A DNA stretch of 64,000 nt from VAZQ01 sp963841105 (GCA_963841105.1 CAWJCB010000008.1:326052-390051); one strand, 5' to 3'. Counted from the stretch's first letter, positions 25,772 through 35,217 are shown. Numbers and translations: made by a program. Notes: generated from the sequence alone by a model not told the origin.

Positions 25772-26597
25772 TCACGCCGCGAGCCGATTGGTTGTGCGAC
25801 TTGCTGCCCAGGCCCAGGGCATGAGCTCGTCGAGGCGCGATTCGGGCCAGAGATTGACGAGCTTGGTGAGCACGTCAGCGAAGGTAGGCTTGCGGATCGA
25901 CGCCGTGCAATTTGCAGGTCTCGACCAGCGAAGCAAGGCAAGCCCAGTTCTCTGCACCCGCATCGTGCCCGGCGAAGAGCGCGTTCTTGCGATTGAGCGC
26001 GATGGGGCGCATGCCTCTTTCCACGATGTTGGTGTCGAGCTCGATGCGGCCGTCTTCGAGGAAGCGAACGAGACCGTCCCAATGGTTCAAGCCGTAGCGG
26101 ATGGCCTCGGCGATGACAGACTTGCCAGAGACATGCGCGAGTTGCTCCTCAAGCCAGGTTTTGAGAGCCAGCACGAGCGGCTTGCTCTTTTCCTTGCGCA
26201 CAGTACGGCGCGCATCGGCGCTTCTGCCGCGGATCGTCTTCTCGATCGCGTACAGCGCGGCGATGCGCTCCAGGGCTTCGCTCGCGATTGGCGCCGAACC
26301 GCCCTTTGCGATATCGAAGAACTTTCTTCGCAAGTGTGCCCAGCAGAAGGCGAGCGTGATCGCGTCGCCGGCCCGTGTATCATCGGCAATGGTCTTGTAA
26401 GCCGCGTATCCGTCGCATTGCACGATGCCGCGATAGCTCTCGAGCAGCTTGAGCGCGTGGACGGCGCCGCGGCCCGGTGCATAGGTGTAGGCGACGGCGG
26501 GCGGATCGGTTCCACCCCACGGCCTGTCATCGCGGGCGATCGCCCAGAAGTATCCCTTCTTCGTGCGTCCACGGCCTGGATCGAGTACCGGCGCCAC
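25772..26597 (-). CDS. tnpC: IS66 transposase TnpC, C-terminal part (frameshifted)
   Basis: Catalytic core of the IS66 DDE transposase. Frame 26597-25875 starts just after VDETVAPVLD (first Asp lies at the shift), then CDGYAAYK supplies the second Asp and NIVERGMRPIALNRKN the Glu. CWAHLRRKFFDIAKG is a family hallmark. A second shift near 25880 moves PQAYL to ADVLTKLVNLWPESRL, which runs to the true end at 25772 (AASRTTNRLAA). Confidence 0.85.
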
Positions 26598-26601
26598 GGT
26601 C

Positions 26602-27363
26602 TCATCGACCGCGATCTTGACCGAGCTCGAGAATGAGCTCTCGCAGCCGAAGATAAAGCGGCTTCAGCTCCGCGGCGGCATAGCCTACCCAGAACGCCAG
26701 TGTCGCGCGTTCGATCGCGATGCCTTGGCTCAGCAGTATCTGGGCCTGGCGATAGAGCGGCAAATGCCAAGCGTATTTGGCGGTCAGGACATAGGCCACC
26801 ATCGCCTCGGTCGGCAGCCCGCTCTTGATCAGCCGTTCCGGCGCGGGTGCCTGCACCACGGCCTGTTCGCAGGCGCGGCAGGCGTATTTGGGACGGTGTG
26901 TGACGACCACGCGGAACTGCGCGGGGATCACATCCAGCCGCTCAGACTTCTCTTCACCGATCACATGCATGGGCGCCTTGCAACACGGACAGTTCATATC
27001 TTCAGGAGCGATCGTTACGTCCACGCGCGGCAGATGAAGCGGCAGCGCCCCGCGATTGGCGCGGCGCGTCTCGGAACGCACCTTTGCTGCTTGCACGTCG
27101 TTCTTGTCGTCGCAGGCCTCGCTCTCGGAAATTGCTTGCTCGATATCCTCGAGCGCCAGAAGCAGCTGGTCGCGATCAAGCTTCTCCGAACGCCTGCCGA
27201 ACTGGGCGCGGCTCAGCTGGCGAAGCAGATGGCGCAGGCGATCAATTTGCGAGAGCGCGCGGTCGCGCTCTGCCATCGCGGCGTCGCGCTGCGTCCACGC
27301 CGTCATCACCAGTGCACGCAGCGTTTCGATATCCCCGGGAAGCTGATTTGCGACCTCGCTCAC
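26602..27363 (-). CDS. tnpC: IS66 transposase TnpC, N-terminal part (frameshifted)
   Basis: 253 residues: a coiled coil (AMAERDRALSQIDRLRHLL), then the HTH-like SRAQFGRRSEKLDRDQLLLA, then a zinc-binding motif (CPCCKAPM ... YACRACEQ) and RLIKSGLPTEAMVAYVL. The frame ends at LRELILELGQDRGR, whereas the neighbouring frame gives the expected SSVKIAVDETVAPVLD. A one-base shift near 26615-26620 thus splits the gene. IS66 tnpC is normally one frame, so this is damage or error, not regulation. Confidence 0.88.
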   Translation of the reverse strand: MSEVANQLPGDIETLRALVMTAWTQRDAAMAERDRALSQIDRLRHLLRQLSRAQFGRRSEKLDRDQLLLALEDIEQAISESEACDDKNDVQAAKVRSETRRANRGALPLHLPRVDVTIAPEDMNCPCCKAPMHVIGEEKSERLDVIPAQFRVVVTHRPKYACRACEQAVVQAPAPERLIKSGLPTEAMVAYVLTAKYAWHLPLYRQAQILLSQGIAIERATLAFWVGYAAAELKPLYLRLRELILELGQDRGR

Positions 27364-27433
27364 GCGCTACACTGAATCAGATTCGCGTGCCTGTGTGGCG
27401 CAAATTCCGCGCCCCCGATTCACTTTACCGCAC

Positions 27434-27802
27434 TTACTGCACAGCTATCGGTCGCACTATCTCCGGCACGTGCACGCGCGTCCAATCCAGTCCCTCAATC
27501 AATGCAGCCAACTGCGCCGGCGACAGCTGCATCATGCCGTCCATGATCGGCGGCCATTTGAAACCGCCTTTCTCGAGACGCTTCCAGACCAACAGAAAAC
27601 CACTGCCGTCCCAGAGCAGAATCTTCACGCGGTCCGTCCGTTTGGCACGGAACACGATGATCGCGCCCGAGAACGGATCCTGCGCCAGGACTTCCTTGGC
27701 CAGCGCCGCCAGGCCGTTTGCGCCTTTACGAAAATCTACCGGCTTGGCTGCGATCAGAACCCGCACGCCACCTGATAGCGGCACACCAGGAATGGTGCTC
27801 AT
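27434..27802 (-). CDS. tnpB: IS66 accessory protein TnpB
   Basis: 122 residues, the standard IS66 Orf2 protein: VRVLIAAKPVDFRKGANGLA and VFRAKRTDRVKILLWDGSGF are family signatures. It starts at ATG 27802 overlapping the tnpA stop. It is required together with TnpA and TnpC for IS66 transposition; its biochemical role is not settled. Intact. Confidence 0.93.
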   Translation of the reverse strand: MSTIPGVPLSGGVRVLIAAKPVDFRKGANGLAALAKEVLAQDPFSGAIIVFRAKRTDRVKILLWDGSGFLLVWKRLEKGGFKWPPIMDGMMQLSPAQLAALIEGLDWTRVHVPEIVRPIAVQ

Positions 27803-28206
27803 GCCGCCGCCTTGACGGCGCGCAGCACGTCGACCAGCAGGCGCATATCGACGCCCGGCACAGCACGCACGACAAAATCCTTGATTGCAATCTCAATGGG
27901 GGTCGATGCAACAGCGGTCGGCGCTTGCCTCATCTCCGTTGCAGTCGCGACAATCGGTACAAACAGCGCACCCTCATCGACCGGAAGCGCTAAGCGGCCC
28001 TCCTTCGCGGCGCGAATCCAGTTGAACAGATGCTGCGAGCTCACGTCATGCCGCCGCGCAACCTCAGCAACAGGAAGCCCGGCATTCAGCGTCTCGGCGA
28101 CGATCCGCCCTTTCTCCTGCGCCGTCCAGCGCCGCCGGCGTCCGACCCCGGTGCGAATCTCCACCCGTCCACACCCGAGCTTTGTGTCGCATATAGTGTC
28201 GGTCAT
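27799..28206 (-). CDS. tnpA: IS66 accessory protein TnpA
   Basis: 135 residues from ATG 28206 (MTDTICDTKLG), preferred over the 28242 frame limit. An HTH for end binding is visible: RRWTAQEKGRIVAETLNAG followed by VAEVARRHDVSSQHLFNWIR. It sits just inside the right inverted repeat and overlaps tnpB by ATGA. Intact. Confidence 0.9.
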   Translation of the reverse strand: MTDTICDTKLGCGRVEIRTGVGRRRRWTAQEKGRIVAETLNAGLPVAEVARRHDVSSQHLFNWIRAAKEGRLALPVDEGALFVPIVATATEMRQAPTAVASTPIEIAIKDFVVRAVPGVDMRLLVDVLRAVKAAA

Positions 28207-28291
28207 ATGTGCGAAACTTTCCCGCCAAATCAGCGAGAACACTGCGACATCCCGCGCGCGAACATCAACGTGGGATCAGAGGACCGCTAAC

Positions 28292-28299
28292 GCTCAAAC
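28292..28299. repeat. IS66 target-site duplication, right copy
   Basis: GCTCAAAC, identical to 25681-25688. Its first bases (minus strand GTTTGAGC) belong to the original start region of the interrupted gene, whose GTG is at 28301. Confidence 0.92.
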
Positions 28300-28565
28300 A
28301 CCGTTCCCCCCTTTCGATCGCGACCTCGCCGGTGACGTTTTCCCCCTTCAAAATAGACATCGCGATGGGCAATTTTGGCGCCTAATCGTGGCCGAAACCG
28401 GCCCGACTTGTTGATCGCGGCTCATGATGGCAAGTGCGAGATCACAGGCTGCAATGTTCTCGATGTGTTGGAAGCCAGTCGCTTCGAGTGACCGTCAGCC
28501 CACCATTCATTCGCCACCACCAGGGGCGCGAAGATCTCTGGGACCGCAGGGTCGTCAGCTCGTCT

Positions 28566-28799
28566 TTAAGCCGAGCAATTGCTTCGCGTGCCCCCATTAG
28601 GGTCAGCGGTCATTTCCAGGAGTTTGGTCAGAAGCTTTTCTGCTTGCTGGGGCTCAGGGTTAGCCCGAAACTCCAGCTGGTGGTCGGCCATAACCCTTTC
28701 CAGCCTCGCAATCTCCACCTGCCACTTCTCGATTTCTGCCTTGAGTGCGGTGGCGGTCGGCGGACCTTCGGCTGCTTGGTTGAATTGTTCAAGGGCCAT
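28566..28799 (-). CDS. Small coiled-coil protein, 77 residues
   Basis: ATG 28799 is preceded by GAGGAG seven bases upstream, favouring it over the longer open frame. The product MALEQFNQAAEGPPTATALK leads into a helix IEKWQVEIARLERVMADHQL with heptad-like spacing, then AEKLLTKLLEMTADP. It resembles dimerising coiled-coil tails but no family is recognised. Confidence 0.45.
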   Translation of the reverse strand: MALEQFNQAAEGPPTATALKAEIEKWQVEIARLERVMADHQLEFRANPEPQQAEKLLTKLLEMTADPNGGTRSNCSA

Positions 28800-29032
28800 C
28801 GGCGCTCCTCGGGGTCGTCTAGGCTGGCGCAACTGCGCTAAAGTGGCCCATAATTTTTCGTGTCGAAGCTCCGCATGCCTGCACCCTGACGCAGGGTTGA
28901 GTTTGCGCAGTCTCGATAACCACCAAAAGGGTGCCGCGGCCAAATCACATGGCGCGGCAACCGAGTGAACGGATTTATCCACGACACGCGTCGCGCGAAG
29001 GTGACCGTCTCTTGATATGCTAGTGTTGATAG

Positions 29033-29368
29033 ATGATCGCCCATTCACTTGCAAAAGAGCTAAAAGAGGCGGGATTTCGGCAAAGCGAACGTGCACGTGC
29101 TCAGCAGCAGGCGGGATACGAGTACGTAAGCATACCCAACCTCGCTGCCCTTATTGAAGCGTGTGGAGAACATTTTGGGGCTCTGGGCAGAGAGTCCGAT
29201 TGTTGGGTAGCGTGTGAATACGTCTCAGATGATGGCGAATGGAAAAATGCTTTTGAGGGCGAAACCCCGGAAGACGCGGTGGCGCGGCTCTGGCTTTCGC
29301 TAAATCAGCGGGCAGCGGGAGAGTGCGCGGTCGGCCCATCGATAGAACCTCCCGCCAAGGAAGAGTAA
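29033..29368 (+). CDS. Hypothetical protein, 111 residues
   Basis: ATG 29033 to TAA: MIAHSLAKELKEAGFRQSER, IPNLAALIEACGEHFGAL and ETPEDAVARLWLSLNQ. This small alpha/beta layout, with the ending 'EDAVARLWLSLN', is common among small phage- or island-borne proteins of rhizobia. Function unknown. It is the only plus-strand gene between the IS66 element and the integrase. Confidence 0.6.
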   Translation: MIAHSLAKELKEAGFRQSERARAQQQAGYEYVSIPNLAALIEACGEHFGALGRESDCWVACEYVSDDGEWKNAFEGETPEDAVARLWLSLNQRAAGECAVGPSIEPPAKEE

Positions 29369-29443
29369 CGAGAAAAGCATGAAAATCGAGACTTTTGACG
29401 TTTACTGGCATGACGAGGGAGCTGCTGTGGAAGGGCGCGCGCA

Positions 29444-30571
29444 TCATTGGATTACTTGGAGATGATGTAGCGTAATTTCTGGCGGACAATTGAAGCGCAC
29501 TGGGACTAGGGACGAACCTGCTCCAACTGACGTATATCCAATCATTCCGCGATATTTCCAAGCACCACAACCCATATATCGCGGAAGAACCGAATGAAGA
29601 GTGATTGGAATTCGCCCGGGAAGGCAAATCTGGCCGCCGTGAGTATGTCCGCTCAGCAAGATACTAAAGTCCGCAAGGGCAGCCTGCCGGTAAATTTCTG
29701 GGGTATGTGAAAGTAGGATCGAAAACTCGTTACTCGGTATTCCGGCCGCAGCTTTTTCGATGTTATCCGCACGATAAAAATGGGCATCGTCGATACCGGC
29801 AAGATATATGCGTTGGTGGTTGCGCTCTATTGTTTCGGATTCATTGAGCAACATTCGAATACCCATCTCTTCCAGACCCGGGAGCATGCAGACGGTGTCA
29901 TAATTTCCCAGTACGCCATAAGTTGGTTTCTTGAGCTCTGCGCAAATCTGGGACATACCCGCCAGAGTTGCCTCGTAGGACCCAAAGCTCTGACCTCTAT
30001 AGTCGCCAGTAAAGACGCACAGGTCGTAATCGATTTTCTTCAATATTGCCGCGAGGCATGTCATCGCATCTTGGCTCATATCGACATGCAGATCGCTGAG
30101 CTGAAGAATCTTGTATCCATCAAACTCTTTCGGGATTTGAGGCGACCTGATGTAGTTTTGCCGGACTTCAATTTGTGCAGCGTTCCTGCGACCGCGCCAA
30201 TACAATCCCGTCAATCTCAGGCATGTTCGAATTACAAAATGTGATGATGTAAAATTCTTGATGTGAGATACTTGAGCTTCGTGATCGGCTTCAATCCCAA
30301 GCCGTAATTTAGCGTGCAATCGTCCAAGACGGCGTTGCAAAAAAGCAAAAAGCTCCTTGTTCACTGACTGAGAATGACTGTAGGCAAAGAGGGACGTTGA
30401 TAGCTCTTCATCGAGCTGAATTGCACTCGATGGAGGTGCCGTTCGGAATCGCATATAGAAGTTCGCTCTTGCGCGTAGCGCCGTGACTATCAAGGCATGG
30501 TCAGGTGGGCGGCGGCGGCAATAGCAAGGATCCGCCTCGACCGCATGAAAGAGGTGTTTATCAATGCACAC
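29444..30571 (-). CDS. Calcineurin-like metallophosphoesterase
   Basis: 375 residues. Metal-site motifs in order: SDLHVD (Asp160, His162), TGDYRG (Asp190), GNYD (Asn223-Asp225; the usual His of GNHD is Tyr224), LLSHTPE and SGHTHGGQI. This matches the YkuE/YaeI type of membrane-proximal phosphoesterase, but the N-terminal ~145 residues lack the usual membrane anchor and have no recognised domain. The His-to-Tyr change affects the residue that normally protonates the leaving group, so activity may be altered. It overlaps the 30561-30812 gene by 11 bp, suggesting co-transcription. Confidence 0.85.
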   Translation of the reverse strand: MCIDKHLFHAVEADPCYCRRRPPDHALIVTALRARANFYMRFRTAPPSSAIQLDEELSTSLFAYSHSQSVNKELFAFLQRRLGRLHAKLRLGIEADHEAQVSHIKNFTSSHFVIRTCLRLTGLYWRGRRNAAQIEVRQNYIRSPQIPKEFDGYKILQLSDLHVDMSQDAMTCLAAILKKIDYDLCVFTGDYRGQSFGSYEATLAGMSQICAELKKPTYGVLGNYDTVCMLPGLEEMGIRMLLNESETIERNHQRIYLAGIDDAHFYRADNIEKAAAGIPSNEFSILLSHTPEIYRQAALADFSILLSGHTHGGQICLPGRIPITLHSVLPRYMGCGAWKYRGMIGYTSVGAGSSLVPVRFNCPPEITLHHLQVIQ

Positions 30572-30812
30572 TCACATTGTTGATTTCGATGACCATGCCC
30601 CATCCGGATTTGCTTTCAGGAATGGGAACATCGCGCACCACAACTCCCGGCTCTAGCGATATCCAGGTCATGGCGTGTAGCGTTCCAGGTCTGCCGCGTT
30701 TAGCGATGCGTCTGCCGTCGAAGATCAGGTATATGTCGGTTGCGCCATCAGGACGTGACGGGTCCTCGGGAACTGTCTCCACCACGCACTCTGGCCTGCG
30801 CTGCTCCTTCAT
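30561..30812 (-). CDS. Hypothetical protein, 83 residues
   Basis: ATG 30812. Sequence MKEQRRPECVVETVPEDPSR, IYLIFDGRRIAKRGRPGTL and AMTWISLEPGVVVRDV. It looks like the small beta-rich proteins found in phage-like islands of rhizobia. It is followed at once by the phosphoesterase gene. No function assigned. Confidence 0.6.
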   Translation of the reverse strand: MKEQRRPECVVETVPEDPSRPDGATDIYLIFDGRRIAKRGRPGTLHAMTWISLEPGVVVRDVPIPESKSGWGMVIEINNVSVH

Positions 30813-30922
30813 GCCTGCACTCCCGTTGTGGTGCTACAGGTGCTAAAAAGCGGGCCGAATGTAGCTCGCCGTCCACCAATCGGTGAAGTCGCATTTGGCC
30901 AGATCAGGCAGCGCTTAACAGC

Positions 30923-31324
30923 TCAAACGTCTTGAGGCGCCTTCGGCAACTCCGAGGGGCCGTTGGGCAATTCGTGCTCCGGCTGCGGGTTGACTACGCG
31001 CAAGTGCGTAGGCCGTTGGCGTTTGGGGGGCGACAACGGCAGCGATTCATTTTTGGGAACGACGCCGAACATCTGCAACGCGGTCCAGACCTCGGCCCTT
31101 ATAAAATCTCGAACTCTGGCGGTGGCAATATCCTGTGCCAGCAGCTCAACTGGCGTCGGCCGCTGCCACTTCCGCTTCTCGTAGGCGAGCTGGCGGCACG
31201 TTGGAGAGCAAAATTTTGGCACCCGTCCCCGGCCTTTGATTTTGATCTTGGTTTTGCAGCGCTCACACCGCGCCGTCTTGGGACGTCGCCGCGAGGGATG
31301 TTGCCAAGGGAGGGACGCCATCAT
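30923..31324 (-). CDS. Small zinc-finger protein, 133 residues
   Basis: C-x2-C (CERCKTKIKIKGRGR) and C-x3-C (KFCSPTCRQLAYEKRKW) form one zinc knuckle in a basic region, suggesting nucleic-acid binding; the C-terminal part is Pro-rich (QPEHELPNGPSELPKAPQD). Start ATG 31324 or the ATG one codon later. Part of the minus-strand island module. Confidence 0.62.
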   Translation of the reverse strand: MMASLPWQHPSRRRPKTARCERCKTKIKIKGRGRVPKFCSPTCRQLAYEKRKWQRPTPVELLAQDIATARVRDFIRAEVWTALQMFGVVPKNESLPLSPPKRQRPTHLRVVNPQPEHELPNGPSELPKAPQDV

Positions 31325-31460
31325 TCATACATTCGTCAACTTCATCGTCATTGACGTAATTATTGACGATTGGCGGTCCGCGCAAGGCGTCACGCGCCAT
31401 AATTTGAAGTGAGGAGCTGGCGCGCCAACCCGCGACCCTTGGAGATCAAGCAGCAGGTGC

Positions 31461-31835
31461 TCAGACACCCCAAGCAGCGTCCCACTCCTCGGCCGTTACC
31501 GGCATTCTTTTCACTCTGCGGTGGCGTCCGGCACAGCAACCCGACAGCTTGCGAGGTGGCTTAGGCGGCTCAAGGAGAAAATAGCGGAAGTCCTGCTGCG
31601 CTTCGTGCGCTTCAGCCACCTTGCTGTGGATGAGATCAGGCAGAATTTTGATAATGCGCTGCGGGAGAGGCGCCCGGTCGTGGCGCCAGCGCCAGATCGT
31701 CATGCGGCTCACGCCAAAGAAACGAGCTGCGGCGGCATCGCTGCCAAATACGACCTTAAAGACGAGATCATGACGGCCGGGAGGGATCCAGCGCTCGAAA
31801 CGCGACGACGTTACGAAATCAGAACGCAATGACAC
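31461..31835 (-). CDS. HTH DNA-binding protein, 124 residues
   Basis: Contains DAAAARFFGVSRMTIWRWRH, a helix-turn-helix like those of phage regulators that recognise DNA by sequence, followed by PQRIIKILPDLIHSKVAEAH. Its end, PVTAEEWDAAWGV, is typical of small island proteins. A regulatory role in the P4-like module is inferred. Confidence 0.65.
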   Translation of the reverse strand: MSLRSDFVTSSRFERWIPPGRHDLVFKVVFGSDAAAARFFGVSRMTIWRWRHDRAPLPQRIIKILPDLIHSKVAEAHEAQQDFRYFLLEPPKPPRKLSGCCAGRHRRVKRMPVTAEEWDAAWGV

Positions 31836-32308
31836 TATTGAACTCCAACGTGGTTAGGCTGGCCGATCCAAAAAATTTCTGTAATGGAGCTGTTCTACTT
31901 ATGATGTTGATATCACACATCATTGCAACGACACATAGACACGCTTCTGGTTGTTACAATCAAACGAAGGACAGAAATCAACTTACGACGTTAGATCAGT
32001 GTGACGATCCGGGCTTGCTTGGTCCCGCTGACATCGGTGCGACGCCCTCCCATCCGCAAGCGAAACCAAGCGGAACCCAAGTGGCACCTCATAAGTCATG
32101 GAACCATAAGCATTGTTCCGCTTGTTCCTCTTGTTCCTCTTAAAAATGTATATTTATAACTCGCATGTGCTCTGGCCTCGCGCCCGACAAAAAACAGCGT
32201 CCTGGCTAAGCGCCCGCAAAGCGGAACGAGTGGATCAACGAGCTTTCTATTTGATAACGTTGCACAACTTGTGTGTCACTAAGTGTCACCGAAGCGGCAC
32301 AATGTACC
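31836..32308. other. AT-richer intergenic stretch downstream of the primase
   Basis: No gene seen. Base composition is distinctly more AT-rich than the surroundings. A short tandem repeat (CTTGTTCCTC twice) lies near 32118-32140. It may hold regulatory or replication-related sequence of the integrated element, but no iterons are visible. Confidence 0.35.
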
Positions 32309-34819
32309 TCAGCCCTCGTCCTGTTCAGACTGCAACTCGTCTTGCTCATATTGCCACTCGGTCAGAACCGGGTCGCGCCATTTCCAATCGGGGAAGCGAG
32401 CGTCCCAGCGCTTCCGACACTCTAACAGGGGCGGGAACTTCCAGCCGCGGCGGCGCAAGACTTTCTGGCTATTGTCGCAACCCTGTTGGGTGAGATAGTG
32501 GCCGAGCGCATGATCGTTGCGCGGTCGCAATCGCGGCTCGATGGCGCGTGCCTGATCATAGAGGCCGCGCTGCCTGATGCGACGTTTTCGAGGGAGGCCG
32601 CAACCGTCAGGCTCGGTCACTTCGCGGTCGTATCCGTTGGACACGGCGCAGTTCGGTGCATTGGGATCAGCACCTTCGAGCACGCCGATTTCCAATAACT
32701 CTACCCACCAAGCGTCGCACGGCTGCAGGCCCTGGCGCTGTTGCTCGCGCAGCGCGACGGTTTTCGGGAGGCGTCGTGGGTGAAAGCCCCCAAGGTCGCG
32801 TTTCAGGAGGTCGAACAGCATGGCGGCATAGCCGCCATCTTCCAGTTGCTCATAAAGGGGGGTGAACCATTTATCGTCTTGCAGGTAGCGCTCCGAGACA
32901 TTGAACACGCCAAACCGCCGCTCGCGCTCGCCGGCCGGCACGACCCAATCCTCGTTAGACGCCATCAGCACATGCAGCATGTTGCGCGTAGTCACGGCAT
33001 CGCGGTTTTTTCCCTCAATGAATAATTCGGGTTCCGTGATCATCCGCTTGAGCGTTCCCTCCGCGCTTTTGTCGCCGGGCCAATAGGCTTCGTCGGCGAA
33101 TAGCAGACAAGCATCGCGCAGATGGAAGTTGAACCGTCCAGCGAGATGGTCCGCACTTGAGATATGCACGGCGTGCTGTGCGAAGATGCGGCACATGGCA
33201 TTGCCGAGTGTGCCCTTGCCAGTGCCACGCTTGCCAATAAAGACGAGCGCGACCTCGGCTCGTTCGTCCGGATGCTGCACGGCCCATGCCAACCAATCGA
33301 AGATATAGGTGGCGACTTCTTCAACACCCGATGCAAGTACCTTGAAGATATGATCTTGCATCAGCGACCAGTCGCCCTGCTTCGGCTCGACACCCCAGCC
33401 ACGCCACAGGTTGAGCTTATCGTCTATGACCTCTGCGCCGCCCGGCTGGAATGCGATGCCTGCATATTGGCGACGCCTCGGGTTATCCAGCCACCAGTGC
33501 CCACGCTGTTTGACCTTGCCCCGATCGGCGACCCGTTTGTGCCGGTGCAGATTGCGGAAGTCCTCGAAGCTGAGGAAAGTAGCGACGTGTCGGACATGTT
33601 GGCACCGCCCTGTTTGCCGCACGTATCGCTCGAATGTGAGCACGCGCACCCGCCCACCATCTTGCACGACACAATACTTTACATTTAATTGCGCGAGCAC
33701 GTCGGCGGCGGCACCGTTACTGTTTTCATTCTGCTGCTCAACCTTTTTATAGACACGCTCGACCTCGGCCCCGATGCGTCCGTCATACTTCGCAGCGATG
33801 CCATCTGGGAATTTTTCGAGCAACTCAGTAATGCTGTCGATGGTCCAGCCAAGTTGCTTCAGCCATGCCACGGCGCGGAAGAACTGGTCTGAGCGGTCGC
33901 CTTTCTCAACACCTTCACGAATGAGCTTCATCAACTCGGAAGGGATACTGTTTTCGTCGTGGTCCTCTTCGCCGGTGTCATGGCCATTTGTCTGCCGTTC
34001 CTCGCCTTTTGACTTATTGCCTCTTTCTTCGTCTGTTGCTGTGTCTTTTTCAAAAGCATTTAAAGCAGCCTCTAGCGTCTCGAAGGCAGTGAGCGACCCA
34101 TCCCAGAGCTGCACGGCGTTGGCCAACTGCTGAATCGCACTCCGACCTTGATTCGCCTTCTTTTTGTTGCGCCAGTTGAGCGTTCCGGGAATGCGCCACA
34201 CATGGCTGATATCGGCCGTGCCGTGGTCGCAGCGAGCAAAATCCTTCAACAATTGAGCGAGCCGTTTTGCATCTCTTGGTTCCACAGGGCCATCGAACAG
34301 AAGGAACGCCTGAAATCTACCAGAGCTGGTCTCAACCACTAAGTTCGGGGGGACGGGCATACGCTTGCGATAATTTGCGGCGTCAGTGTCATCGAAGTCA
34401 GCCACGAGCCCAAGCGCCGCGACGATCTGTGTCTCGCTGCCTTTCCTCCCCGGCGGTAGGTTGGGATCAAAAACTGCCAGCGGGACATACACATTTCGGT
34501 GCTGCTCACGAGAAAGCAGTTCGATCTGGTCAACCATCCGATCGATTTCGCCAATCTCAAAGTGGAGAACCTTGGGCGAAATATTTTTACCGGTTATGGG
34601 ATCTTGCCCATAACTGGCGACAATCAGCTTGCCTCGACCACGAAATGGCTCCGCAAGCCGATGTAACATTTCAACGTGAGCGTGAATCTCTGCATGGACT
34701 GTGCCATTGGCGCTCTCCTGCGATTGCCTGTTCAAGGACGGCGTGGTAGATTGTTGTTCCTGATCTGCCGCTGCCGCCCCTGCCGCATCGCCCTCGATGC
34801 GGTGGGGGTTTTCGTTCAT
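32309..34819 (-). CDS. Phage/P4-type primase-helicase (DUF5906)
   Basis: 836 residues. An N-terminal RepB-like archaeo-eukaryotic primase (VPLAVFDPNLPPGRKGSETQ, GLVADFDDTDA, SGRFQAFLLFDG, HVWRIPGTLNWRNKK) is joined to a superfamily 3-type helicase. Walker A is GKRGTGKGTLG around residue 526 and Walker B is CLLFADEAYW near 573, with LMASNEDWVVPAGERERRF as sensor. Such proteins start replication of P4-like satellites and integrative elements. It overlaps the upstream HTH gene by ATGA. The acidic linker around residues 255-295 joins the domains. Intact. Confidence 0.9.
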   Translation of the reverse strand: MNENPHRIEGDAAGAAAADQEQQSTTPSLNRQSQESANGTVHAEIHAHVEMLHRLAEPFRGRGKLIVASYGQDPITGKNISPKVLHFEIGEIDRMVDQIELLSREQHRNVYVPLAVFDPNLPPGRKGSETQIVAALGLVADFDDTDAANYRKRMPVPPNLVVETSSGRFQAFLLFDGPVEPRDAKRLAQLLKDFARCDHGTADISHVWRIPGTLNWRNKKKANQGRSAIQQLANAVQLWDGSLTAFETLEAALNAFEKDTATDEERGNKSKGEERQTNGHDTGEEDHDENSIPSELMKLIREGVEKGDRSDQFFRAVAWLKQLGWTIDSITELLEKFPDGIAAKYDGRIGAEVERVYKKVEQQNENSNGAAADVLAQLNVKYCVVQDGGRVRVLTFERYVRQTGRCQHVRHVATFLSFEDFRNLHRHKRVADRGKVKQRGHWWLDNPRRRQYAGIAFQPGGAEVIDDKLNLWRGWGVEPKQGDWSLMQDHIFKVLASGVEEVATYIFDWLAWAVQHPDERAEVALVFIGKRGTGKGTLGNAMCRIFAQHAVHISSADHLAGRFNFHLRDACLLFADEAYWPGDKSAEGTLKRMITEPELFIEGKNRDAVTTRNMLHVLMASNEDWVVPAGERERRFGVFNVSERYLQDDKWFTPLYEQLEDGGYAAMLFDLLKRDLGGFHPRRLPKTVALREQQRQGLQPCDAWWVELLEIGVLEGADPNAPNCAVSNGYDREVTEPDGCGLPRKRRIRQRGLYDQARAIEPRLRPRNDHALGHYLTQQGCDNSQKVLRRRGWKFPPLLECRKRWDARFPDWKWRDPVLTEWQYEQDELQSEQDEG

Positions 34820-35139
34820 TTGATGGCCTCCGCGATATCATTCACGCTCTTTCGTCTCTCCCTATCGTCGTGAGCACATTGCTGCTTCGGCGGCCGCCCA
34901 CGACGCCGCGACTGAAGCGGGGCATCAGGCAGCGCAGGGGAAAGCAGCTTTTCCAACGAGCGATAGATGATGAGGCGACGCCGGTGGACGCGAACCAATT
35001 CGAGCTTCTTGCTTTTGATCAGTGCCCAAATCGTCGTGTTGCCGAGGCCACTAATTTCTCGGGCCATCGCAACGGTCACGGTCAGTGGTTTTGCCCCGAG
35101 GGACTCATGGTGGGAAAGCCTGGTGCAGGGGATGCTCAT
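34816..35139 (-). CDS. HTH regulator/excisionase-like protein
   Basis: 107 residues with an AlpA/MerR-like HTH: VAMAREISGLGNTTIWALIK followed by the wing KKLELVRVHRRRLIIYRSLE. In P4-like elements such proteins regulate the integrase or act as excisionases. The basic tail (RRRGRPPKQQC) resembles an AT-hook. It ends in an ATGA overlap with the primase, so the two are coupled. Confidence 0.75.
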   Translation of the reverse strand: MSIPCTRLSHHESLGAKPLTVTVAMAREISGLGNTTIWALIKSKKLELVRVHRRRLIIYRSLEKLLSPALPDAPLQSRRRGRPPKQQCAHDDRERRKSVNDIAEAIK

Positions 35140-35217
35140 CGCGCGTCCTCATTGTTGCCCAGCGAGCGGGCGCGAATGCAGGCGATAAGCCAACTTATGG
35201 GAGGGATCGAAGGGTAT

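Larger units (their letters stand above)
25689..28291 (-). mobile_element. IS66-family insertion sequence, 2603 bp
   Basis: Bounded by 22-bp terminal inverted repeats (25689-25710 and 28270-28291, 21 of 22 identical, beginning GTTAGCGGT) and flanked by the octamer GCTCAAAC on both sides. It contains tnpA, tnpB and tnpC in the usual order on the minus strand, with tnpA and tnpB overlapping by ATGA. The tnpC frame is broken twice, so the copy may be immobile unless these are assembly indels. The perfect duplication indicates a fairly recent insertion into the start of the 25193-25666 gene. Confidence 0.95.

Noticed and set aside
29444..30571. Naming the phosphoesterase a known anti-phage nuclease
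   Set aside because: Only generic calcineurin-like motifs are visible; no nuclease-specific domain or partner genes.
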